Assembly (NCBI GenBank): GCA_022360315.1
Contig: JAKSDA010000596.1
Location: 1-64,000 of the forward strand
DNA from: Pseudomonadota bacterium
GTDB taxonomy: Bacteria > Myxococcota_A > Polyangia > Haliangiales > Haliangiaceae
Direction of reading: 5' to 3'
Length of the DNA stretch: 64,000 nt
Made by a program: the position numbers and the translations under genes. A model generated the notes under the pieces. The model was not told where the DNA came from, ran no database searches, and saw nothing but the letters and a program-made list of their open reading frames with translations. Below, in pieces: positions 56,073 to 64,000 of the stretch. The number at the start of each line of letters is the position of its first letter. The first letter of the stretch is position 1.

Positions 56073-57084
56073 AGCGCCCCGCCGGCTACCGAGACTGAGT
56101 CGGGCGTTTTTCGTGGCCCTGGGTCTATGCATCTGCGTTCGCCTGGTCGTTTGGCTCGTGCCGGATTCGATCCAGCGTTTTCACGGTGGAGTCAATGACA
56201 GGGATTTTCTCGCCGCCGAGTACAATTTGCGCTCGACTCAGCCCCATCTCGTGGTCGCGGTGATGGGCAGTTCGGTGCTCTACGAGGGAGTGAGTGCCTC
56301 GCTTCTGGCCAGCGAACTCGGGCTGGAGCCAGAGGGGGTAGCCAGCGGCGCTTTTCGCGGTGGCACGGCCTACGATGCTGTGCTCATGCTGCGGCGTGAT
56401 CCCGGGCTCTTCGGCCAGCTCCACCTCTTGATCATCGACGCTCAACTGTGGCAGTTCAACGACAGAAGCTGGGAGTTTCGCAGCCCGCACAGTTATCGCT
56501 ATGCCAGCTTGCGCGATCGGATGGGCATCTACGAGTTCGGCTATCGCGCCGTGGCGGTGGCCGATTGGTTTTGGCCGTTCGTGAGCGAGCGTCGCCAACT
56601 CCGGCAGTGGCTGGCCGGGCACAAGAGCGTGGGCCCACTGCTCCCGCCGCGCCGACGCCAGCCCAATGCCGACTTTGCGCCGGCCACCCAGGCCCGACGA
56701 CAGTCGGAACGATTTCACTTCTCCGTGGCAATGGCCACAGCGTGGCACGAACTGCTGGCGTTCACCGAGCAGCGCGGTGTCAACGTGTTGCTGGTGCAGC
56801 CACCCAAACGAGCGGCATACCAGGATTGGATCGACAAAAACGCCACTGCTGCGTACCGGCAATACCTGTCGTTCGTGCACTCGCTGGACGGCCCCGGAGT
56901 GGCCGTGCACACCTGGGAGCGGCCCGACGAGATCGGCCTGTCGGACGACTCATTCTATGACTACGGCCACATGAGCGAGGATGGAGCGGCCCGTTTCACC
57001 CGCTTTCTGGCCACAATGATCCGCCGCGAAGGGCTACTCCTGCCAGCAGGACGGTCCCCTAGCCAGCCAGTGGCGAGCCCGTAA
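56041..57084 (+). CDS. MBOAT-associated SGNH-like/AlgX-type membrane-anchored protein
   Basis: 347 residues from ATG 56041, overlapping the end of the broken MBOAT frame. An N-terminal TM anchor (FFVALGLCICVRLVVWLV) is followed by an extracytoplasmic domain with LVVAVMGSSVLYEGVSASLL (Ser nucleophile-like), HLLIIDAQLWQFND, and NVLLVQPPKRAAY. A late DYGHMSEDGAARFTRFL supplies a His as in SGNH-fold partners of MBOAT acyltransferases. Such partners move acyl groups onto exopolysaccharides. With its MBOAT destroyed, it may be a relic or work with another acyltransferase. Confidence 0.7.
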   Translation: MFPTSSTFSSEAPRRLPRLSRAFFVALGLCICVRLVVWLVPDSIQRFHGGVNDRDFLAAEYNLRSTQPHLVVAVMGSSVLYEGVSASLLASELGLEPEGVASGAFRGGTAYDAVLMLRRDPGLFGQLHLLIIDAQLWQFNDRSWEFRSPHSYRYASLRDRMGIYEFGYRAVAVADWFWPFVSERRQLRQWLAGHKSVGPLLPPRRRQPNADFAPATQARRQSERFHFSVAMATAWHELLAFTEQRGVNVLLVQPPKRAAYQDWIDKNATAAYRQYLSFVHSLDGPGVAVHTWERPDEIGLSDDSFYDYGHMSEDGAARFTRFLATMIRREGLLLPAGRSPSQPVASP

Positions 57085-57182
57085 TGCCTGTGTTCTACTG
57101 TGCAAAAAGCCCAAAATGGAGGGCAAAAACGGGGGGATTCGCCTGCAATATCAGCATGTTAAGAATCAGGGACGGAGGCGGG

Positions 57183-57572
57183 TTAGTATTCCCGGCTGGA
57201 CAGGGCGAGCAGGATTGTGGTCACCAGAAAGAGGAGACACGGCAACAAGCCGAGCGAGAGGTCGACGCCCACAGCGTCGCGAACTTTGGGTGAGCCGAAG
57301 AATAGCGCCCCGCTCAGAGTTCCGTTGAGAGCCAGGGCAAATGACCAGCCGACCCGGCTTCCCCGCAGTGCGTAAAAGCAAACCGTGGCCTCGACAACGC
57401 CGGTCAGAAGAAGGGCGACCTTGAATACGTAGGGCTCGTCCGTGCCAACGGCAAACATGTATAGGGACGCGCCGACCAGGACCGCGGCAATGGCCATTCC
57501 AAGGTAACACCCGTACCGCGCTGCCGAGCCGCCGGATAGAGAATTCTCGCTCGTCGAATCGGGTTTGGTCAT
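57183..57572 (-). CDS. Four-TM membrane protein, unknown function
   Basis: 129 residues with four evenly spaced hydrophobic helices: YLGMAIAAVLVGASLYMFAV, VFKVALLLTGVVEATVCFYA, WSFALALNGTLSGALFFG, and LLPCLLFLVTTILLAL. The Ser/Thr-rich N-terminus is cytoplasmic. AGAAG precedes the ATG. No family was recognised. It lies convergent with the MBOAT-associated gene. Confidence 0.65.
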   Translation of the reverse strand: MTKPDSTSENSLSGGSAARYGCYLGMAIAAVLVGASLYMFAVGTDEPYVFKVALLLTGVVEATVCFYALRGSRVGWSFALALNGTLSGALFFGSPKVRDAVGVDLSLGLLPCLLFLVTTILLALSSREY

Positions 57573-57637
57573 TTCTTCTCACTGGCGGAGTTGATCACAG
57601 CTCCTGGTTATCTCGATGATTGTCCCCGTCCAGACGT

Positions 57638-58864
<1,227 letters not shown>

Positions 58865-58881
58865 GTCGTGACCGCGTGACT

Positions 58882-60444
58882 CTACCACTTTATGACATAG
58901 CGTCGACCGGGCTCGAGCGAGATGGTGCGCTCTTCGACCCGCGTGCCAGCATCATCGCGCAGAACCATGCCCAGCGAGCGACCGTCCTCTGGCACGATGA
59001 CTCCAACCTCGGGTTGGGAGATGCCCAGATCCATCATGACCCCGGGCGCCCGCGGATTCTCGATGGTGATCCGACCATAGGGCTGGGTGAGCTGGTTGAC
59101 GATGATCGCCCAGCGAAAACGCACGGCACTCGGCCGATCGGGCTCGACCACCGCGTATTCGAAGTAGGCGATCTCATACCGGTAGCTGACGCACAATGCG
59201 CGGTACTCGCCAGGTGCCACTCGCAGTGCCGAAATGGAGACCTTGGCGGGAACCCGCTGGCGATTGAGCCACAGCTCATCGCACGGCAGCGAACTCTCTA
59301 TGGCCAGGTGACCGAGGGCCCGCTTGCCCAGAGCACGGCGAATGGCGTCGGCATTTTTGCCAAACGGCCGCGCACGGAGGTAATCGTGAAACAATGAGAT
59401 CTTCTTTTCGGCCAGTCCGAGCTTGTCGTAGATTGTCCCGAGTTCGCGCACAAATCCAGGCAACTCGGGGTCCAGTGCATGGCCCATTTCGAAATACACG
59501 CGGGCGTCTGCGTAATGCCGCTTGCGCAAGGCACTGCGACCGAAACGAAAGGCCTGGCGGGCCCGTCGAGTGAGCCGTGCCGGAACAAAACCCCGTGTTG
59601 GCTCGCCTATCCGACCCCACTCGTCTCGCTTGCTCCGGGCCAGTTCCAGTTCCGCTGCCCCGGCCGGACCTCCCGGCGTGGGATGCGAAGCGGCGCTGTC
59701 GCGGGCCGGCGCGGTCGGGCGGCTGTCTATTCGATCCGCCGTGGCCGAGATAAAGGCATCGAGAATTGACACTGCCTGTCGATATTGGCCGACATTCGCC
59801 CACGACTGGGCGAGTTCGAGAGCTTCGGAACAGCCCGGTCCGCGGGCCGCAACAAGAGCCTGATAGAGTGGGATGGCATCGCGCCATTTATCCTGTTTGA
59901 AGGCCTCCATGGCCGTTTTGGCCAGGAACGCCGAGAGCTGGTGGCGCCGACTCGGTCCGGGCAGAGAAAGCCGGGTAGGCGACGATCGAGCTGTCTCGGC
60001 GTCGGACCTGGCCCCGGTTGAATAGCCGGCCGGCCGATCGCTCTGCTCGGCGACAACTCCACTTCGCTTGGCCTGCCCAGGCGTCCGGCCGCCCGTCGGG
60101 GGATCAATCGACCCGGCATCGCTTTCGATCGCCTCCGTTGCCGCTGCGCCTGCCAGGCGGCCGCGCGGCTGGACAAGCCCGGTCTGGCCGGCCTTGCTTT
60201 CCGTCGCCGGCCGACTCACGCGATCGCCGGGCAGAGCGGCCGGAGCGGCGGTTACTCGCTCATCTCCGATCGGCACTATGTTGCCAGATAAGACCGAAGC
60301 ATCCGGCGCGGAAGCACTATCAGGACGCGTCGACATCGTCACTTCCGACCTGGGTGCTCCACAAGCAAGAAGAATCGTATAAGCTACGACATAAGCGCAC
60401 AGAGTCCGAGCTAGTCCGAAGTACCGCTCGCCTGATTTAGCCAT
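58882..60444 (-). CDS. TPR lipoprotein
   Basis: 520 residues. The signal ends LLAC after a short hydrophobic stretch. A low-complexity Ala/Pro/Arg/Ser region extends to about residue 165. TPR-like repeats follow (KQDKWRDAIPLYQALVAARG, SWANVGQYRQAVSILDAFIS, and later HYADARVYFEMGHALDPELP). The C-terminal 150 residues form a beta-rich domain (LAIESSLPCDELWLNRQRVP) like a PEGA-type module. The gene is immediately upstream of the kinase gene, suggesting an envelope component linked to kinase signalling. Confidence 0.8.
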   Translation of the reverse strand: MAKSGERYFGLARTLCAYVVAYTILLACGAPRSEVTMSTRPDSASAPDASVLSGNIVPIGDERVTAAPAALPGDRVSRPATESKAGQTGLVQPRGRLAGAAATEAIESDAGSIDPPTGGRTPGQAKRSGVVAEQSDRPAGYSTGARSDAETARSSPTRLSLPGPSRRHQLSAFLAKTAMEAFKQDKWRDAIPLYQALVAARGPGCSEALELAQSWANVGQYRQAVSILDAFISATADRIDSRPTAPARDSAASHPTPGGPAGAAELELARSKRDEWGRIGEPTRGFVPARLTRRARQAFRFGRSALRKRHYADARVYFEMGHALDPELPGFVRELGTIYDKLGLAEKKISLFHDYLRARPFGKNADAIRRALGKRALGHLAIESSLPCDELWLNRQRVPAKVSISALRVAPGEYRALCVSYRYEIAYFEYAVVEPDRPSAVRFRWAIIVNQLTQPYGRITIENPRAPGVMMDLGISQPEVGVIVPEDGRSLGMVLRDDAGTRVEERTISLEPGRRYVIKW

Positions 60445-60576
60445 AGATTAGTAACGTAACACGTACTACCGGAGTTTGTGGCGCGGACGAAATTTTATTA
60501 TGTTACTGAAACTCAAGGTTGTTGTAAGGAGTTGGGCCGTGTCACTCTTGCCTGCAGACTAGTACGAGCGTTGTCC

Positions 60577-61503
60577 ATGCGCGCTCTGGTTTTGGAACGC
60601 AACAAGAAGGTAAGCCGCCGCCTGGTGCGCTATTTCACCTCTGCTGGATATGAGGCCGAGGCAGTGCACACCCCTGAGCACGTCATGGGTAACCTCGACG
60701 GTGTTAGCGTATTGGCTGCAGATGCTTTCGACGTCGATCTGGTGGTCGAAATCCTGACCAACAAGCCTGCCATGCGGGGCATTCTATGGACTGCCGAACC
60801 GCTCAAGCGCGCGCTGCGCTACATGAACGACCTGCCGCAGCTATCCAACATATGTGGCCGCAAGGATTTCGAGTCGGCACCGCGAGCGTGGGAGATTGTC
60901 ATGGTAGCGCGGCGTCTTTTGCCGACCAACGAGAGCCGGGTCAAGTTCTCCGATTTTCTCCACTGGGGATATACTGGCTTTCAGGAGCAAGTCGCGTCCA
61001 CCGAGCAACGCGATGCGATCGTCGCCAAGGTCCAGGAATTCGTCGGCCATTTGGGTTTGCCCAAACGAGTCGGCGAATCCCTGGGCGAACTCGCCCACGA
61101 GCTTCTGATGAACGCCATGTTCGATGCGCCGATCGACGCCGATGGCAAACCCAAGTACGCCCGTGACCGGAAGGCCACGTTGGTGCTTCCGCCCTCCGAG
61201 CAACCGCTCTTCCGCGTCGCCGCGGACGGCTCGCGCCTGGCGATTCAGGTCATCGACTCGTTTGGCCAGCTCAGGCGTCATCATGTATTCGGCGGCCTGG
61301 CGCGTGGACTGGAACGGGGCGAGATGGACACTTCCCACGGTGGCGCCGGGCTGGGCATGGTCGTTTGCCACAACGCGACCGTGGCGATGTTCTACGACGT
61401 CGTCCCCAACCAGCATACCGAAGTCACCGGTATCTTCGACATGGACCTCAACGTGCGAGAATTCCGCATCCGAGCCAAGTCACTGCACTACTTTCAGGCG
61501 TAG
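60577..61503 (+). CDS. Degenerate receiver plus HATPase anti-sigma-like protein
   Basis: About 308 residues from ATG 60577; the open frame starts at 60478. The first 115 residues look like a receiver fold (RALVLERNKKVSRRLVRYFT) but lack the acidic pair and a clear phospho-Asp. The rest is a GHKL-type ATPase: LGELAHELLMNAMFDAP (N box with Asn), LAIQVIDSFGQ (G1-like), and SHGGAGLGMVVCHN (G2). Such ATPases act as anti-sigma or switch kinases towards STAS proteins. The STAS gene begins nine bases downstream, a strong indication of a functional pair. Confidence 0.8.
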   Translation: MRALVLERNKKVSRRLVRYFTSAGYEAEAVHTPEHVMGNLDGVSVLAADAFDVDLVVEILTNKPAMRGILWTAEPLKRALRYMNDLPQLSNICGRKDFESAPRAWEIVMVARRLLPTNESRVKFSDFLHWGYTGFQEQVASTEQRDAIVAKVQEFVGHLGLPKRVGESLGELAHELLMNAMFDAPIDADGKPKYARDRKATLVLPPSEQPLFRVAADGSRLAIQVIDSFGQLRRHHVFGGLARGLERGEMDTSHGGAGLGMVVCHNATVAMFYDVVPNQHTEVTGIFDMDLNVREFRIRAKSLHYFQA

Positions 61504-61512
61504 GAGTCTCCG

Positions 61513-63759
61513 ATGGACGCGGCGCGACACTCCGCAGGTAGCACCCTGCAGAAACTGACCATAGACAAGTTTACCGACCGAGACGTGGTTTGTCTGAAAC
61601 TGGACGGCTGGATCGACGAGGATTTTGACGGCAAAAAACTGGCTCATACGATCCGCGCGCGCAACCTGATCCTGCATCTGTCCGGCGTCCGCCGCATCTC
61701 TTCCTTCGGCATCCGCGAGTGGGTGGATTTCATCGCCGCCGCGAGCAAGTCCGTCGAGGACATCATCCTCGTCGAATGCTCGCCCAAGATCGTGGACCAG
61801 CTGAACATGGTCGGTAACTTCATCGGTCGGGGTCGGGTTTTCAGCTTCTACGTCCCGTACCGTTGCGACTATTGCGACCGAGAGGACGAAATCCTCATGC
61901 AAGTGGACCGCGACTGGGCCGCCATCACCAGCATGACTCCGCCCGAGCGACCGTGCCCCAACTGCGGCGATACCCAGTACTTCGACGAGGACGCGATTAC
62001 CTACTTCTCGTATATTGCCAGCCAGCCGCGATTTGCCCTCGAGCCAGCGGTGACTGCACTCTTATCGTCCAAGTTGAACGGCGCGCAAGCTGACATCGCG
62101 CAGAGATTGCGGGTCGACAAAATCATCGAAGATCGCTTCACCTATCTCAAATTGTCTGGCGATCTCGATGACGGGTTTCCCCATATAAAGCTGGCCGAGG
62201 GGTTGGAGGGGGCGATCATCATCGATCTCACTGATCTCGGTCGGATCGAGCCGGCCGGGGCGGCGCAATGGCGTACTTTCATCCAGCTCATCACACCGGC
62301 CGCGGAGATCATCGTGTTTCTCGGCGTGCCACCCATATTCCTCGAGAAACTGACCAGCCGCGACGATATTGGGCCGCTCGGACAGGTAGAGACCCTTGCA
62401 CTGCCCTACGCGTGCACCAAATGCGCCACGACTGCGCCCCATATCGTCAGTGTGGGGGGGCACTATGACCTGCTCAAGTTTGCAACCCCGCCGGAGATGA
62501 AATGCGTCGAGTGCAAGTCGTCGTGCCACTGTTCTGCCCCCGACAGCGTGCTCTCCTACCTGCCCGGCCTGCCCAAGCCAAACCTGCCCCAGCCGGTCCG
62601 CAAATTTATCAAGTCGATCAAGGGCCGCAAACCTATCCAGCAGCGGTCTGCGGTGACAGCGGCGACCGGCGAACTCCCGGTTGCCGCCATGCGGCGGCGA
62701 AGCTGGGTCATGGTGGTCGCGGCGGCGATCTTTGCTGCAGTGCTCACCGCTGGAGGTCTGCTCGGGTACCGCTACCTGCATAACCCCGGCGGTCGGACGG
62801 CAAGCTCCACCGGTGTGGGCAAACTCGTCGAGGCAAGCGCACCTGCCCGACCGGCGTGGATCGCATCCAGCGCGATATTTTCGGGCCATTGCAATTCGGG
62901 AGCAAAGCTCGGCATGAACTGTGTGGGGGTATCATCTCATGCCGTCAGCGAGGCCGATGCGCAGGAGGAAGCCCAGGCCGCGGCTCTCGAGGCCATGGTC
63001 CACGCCCTCGGTCCTCGCATCGATCACCCCGATTGGTCGCGGTATATGGCTCCCATGTTTACTGACATACGCCAGGCCAAGATGTCGCTTTTATCCGAGC
63101 AAAACGACCGCCAATCGATTCACTACGACCGCGCCTTCGGCACTGTGCGCGAGGGTCGCAAAGCAGTGGCGAACACCCTTCGCAAGGGCGGTGGTCGCGT
63201 GATTAGCACCACACCGACAGCACAGTACTGGGAGCGATACGAGTCCCCTTACGGCGGCCATCGCTACCTGGTGTTTGTCGAGTATCAGGTGACAGGGGAC
63301 ATCATCGACAAGCTCATCGAGACGTATTCGCGATCGGCCCGGGCCGCAGCGACCAAGGCCATGACCATATTTCCCGGCATTGGCTGGCGTTATCCCGACA
63401 TCGACCGCGGCGCAGTGATCACGTCTATCGGCGACGGCATCCTCAAATCCATGGGACTGACCGAGGGTTATATCGTGCTTTCGATTCAGGATCGCACGGT
63501 TAAAGATGCCCCCTCGTTTGCCCGCATTCTCAAGCAAGAGCTCAAACAGCTGCGCAGGGACGGCGGCGATCTTCACCTGGAAGTCAAGACTGGTGACAAC
63601 CTGCCCACGGAGTTTCACCATCCCATTTCCAGGGTCAAATCCGCGGTACAGCCATCGTCGACTCAGCACAACAAGAGCACCGTGCGCGGGCCGGTCAATA
63701 CCTGGGACCGCGTCGGCGGCAATAGCTCCGACGGCAAAGCCTCCAATACCCCGAAGTAA
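61513..63759 (+). CDS. Membrane protein with two STAS and two zinc-ribbon-like modules and a PDZ-like end
   Basis: 748 residues; GGAG lies six bases before ATG 61513. STAS-like domain 1 covers about residues 12-105 (VVCLKLDGWIDEDFDG, LSGVRRISSFGIREW). A Cys4 ribbon follows (CDYC and CPNC). STAS-like domain 2 is about 195-295 (YLKLSGDLDDGFPH, IIDLTDLGRIEPAGA), with a second ribbon (CTKC and CVECKSSCHC). One TM helix (WVMVVAAAIFAAVLTAGGLL) leads to an extracytoplasmic region ending in a PDZ-like segment (AVITSIGDGILKSMGLTEGY). This places partner-switch domains in the cytoplasm and a possible sensor outside. It follows the HATPase gene directly. Confidence 0.8.
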   Translation: MDAARHSAGSTLQKLTIDKFTDRDVVCLKLDGWIDEDFDGKKLAHTIRARNLILHLSGVRRISSFGIREWVDFIAAASKSVEDIILVECSPKIVDQLNMVGNFIGRGRVFSFYVPYRCDYCDREDEILMQVDRDWAAITSMTPPERPCPNCGDTQYFDEDAITYFSYIASQPRFALEPAVTALLSSKLNGAQADIAQRLRVDKIIEDRFTYLKLSGDLDDGFPHIKLAEGLEGAIIIDLTDLGRIEPAGAAQWRTFIQLITPAAEIIVFLGVPPIFLEKLTSRDDIGPLGQVETLALPYACTKCATTAPHIVSVGGHYDLLKFATPPEMKCVECKSSCHCSAPDSVLSYLPGLPKPNLPQPVRKFIKSIKGRKPIQQRSAVTAATGELPVAAMRRRSWVMVVAAAIFAAVLTAGGLLGYRYLHNPGGRTASSTGVGKLVEASAPARPAWIASSAIFSGHCNSGAKLGMNCVGVSSHAVSEADAQEEAQAAALEAMVHALGPRIDHPDWSRYMAPMFTDIRQAKMSLLSEQNDRQSIHYDRAFGTVREGRKAVANTLRKGGGRVISTTPTAQYWERYESPYGGHRYLVFVEYQVTGDIIDKLIETYSRSARAAATKAMTIFPGIGWRYPDIDRGAVITSIGDGILKSMGLTEGYIVLSIQDRTVKDAPSFARILKQELKQLRRDGGDLHLEVKTGDNLPTEFHHPISRVKSAVQPSSTQHNKSTVRGPVNTWDRVGGNSSDGKASNTPK

Positions 63760-63864
63760 CCCGACTGCGCGGGATCGCACGCGCATTGGCCGTGCGTCTT
63801 CTGACCGTCAGACTGGCGACAGAGGAAATCAGTGCCAGCACGAGAGAAATGTCCAGTGACAGCA

Positions 63865-64000
63865 TCAGGCCGCAGCAGTACGGCTCCGTCTTTTCTGCAC
63901 CTCGCGATAAACGGCATCCATGATGTTGCCGGTCAGCCGCAGGGTTACTTTGAGGGCATCCAGCGCACCTGCCTGCTGTTCCTCTGTGACGCAAGAGTTG
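63865..64000 (-). CDS. C-terminal end of a protein, gene runs off the right edge
   Basis: The minus frame ends at TGA 63865-63867 and is open to the window edge. About 44 residues are visible: NSCVTEEQQAGALDALKVTL, RLTGNIMDAVYREVQKRRS, RTAAA. It is helical with a basic end. The family cannot be told from this piece. Confidence 0.45.
   Translation of the reverse strand, partial: NSCVTEEQQAGALDALKVTLRLTGNIMDAVYREVQKRRSRTAAA

Overview
The window looks like a chromosomal segment of a myxobacterium-like deltaproteobacterium (Myxococcota). The supporting features are: several Hanks-type Ser/Thr kinases, one carrying a PEGA domain and one a TonB/AgmX-like C-terminus; a pilB-pilT-pilC-pilS type IV pilus operon; many predicted secreted lipoproteins with cysteine-rich, EGF, fibrinogen-like, NHL or somatomedin-B-like modules; and moderately high G+C. 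The species cannot be named from the sequence. cysS is the only near-universal housekeeping gene recognised. No rRNA, tRNA, CRISPR array or intact insertion sequence was recognised.

Layout. 0-12 kb: a secreted repeat protein running off the left edge, a lipoprotein, an APH-type phosphotransferase, a LysR regulator divergent from an SRPBCC protein with a clear dyad operator, a small outer-membrane barrel, a stand-alone HD protein related to CCA-adding enzymes, a DUF1232 protein, and cysS downstream of a two-TM protein. 12-19.4 kb: an accessory stretch with a secreted phosphoesterase carrying five 57-residue Cys repeats, a pentapeptide-CHAT protease-like protein, a divergent PD-(D/E)XK-like protein, and a gene graveyard (truncated S8 peptidase, Cys-rich protein fragment, other debris) bounded by two inverted 71-bp palindromic elements. 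19.3-24 kb: a NicX/M29-like enzyme behind a 1166-residue kinase-AAA-TPR protein.

24-31 kb: a set of tailoring-type enzymes (SnoaL-like, FAD monooxygenase, glutathione transferase, O-methyltransferase, haem-oxygenase-like diiron candidate, B12-binding radical SAM) without a recognised scaffold synthase. A 16-codon ORF with a good ribosome-binding site lies just upstream of the radical SAM gene. This is my leading candidate for an undescribed pathway. 31-36 kb: a predicted pseudokinase with a PEGA domain, a TPR membrane protein, a dead discoidin-domain fragment and a zinc alcohol dehydrogenase. 36.5-42.4 kb: pilB-T-C-S.

43-51 kb: a proteinase K-like subtilase, a DUF971 protein, an orphan DNA methyltransferase, another kinase and an EGF/fibrinogen-like lipoprotein. 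52-55 kb: an NHL lipoprotein, then a histidine kinase/NtrC-type pair facing a small membrane protein whose upstream DNA has a 16-bp palindrome and a GG-N10-GC sigma-54-like element. 55-57 kb: an MBOAT acyltransferase broken by an internal deletion next to an apparently intact partner gene. 57-64 kb: a kinase and TPR lipoprotein divergent from an HATPase protein and a STAS-Zn-STAS-Zn-TM-PDZ protein that looks like a partner-switching signalling unit.

A recurring feature is gene decay. At least five recognisable coding fragments sit between intact genes (GH13, S8 peptidase, Cys-rich repeat protein, discoidin, MBOAT). All function calls are read by eye from motifs; no database search was possible.
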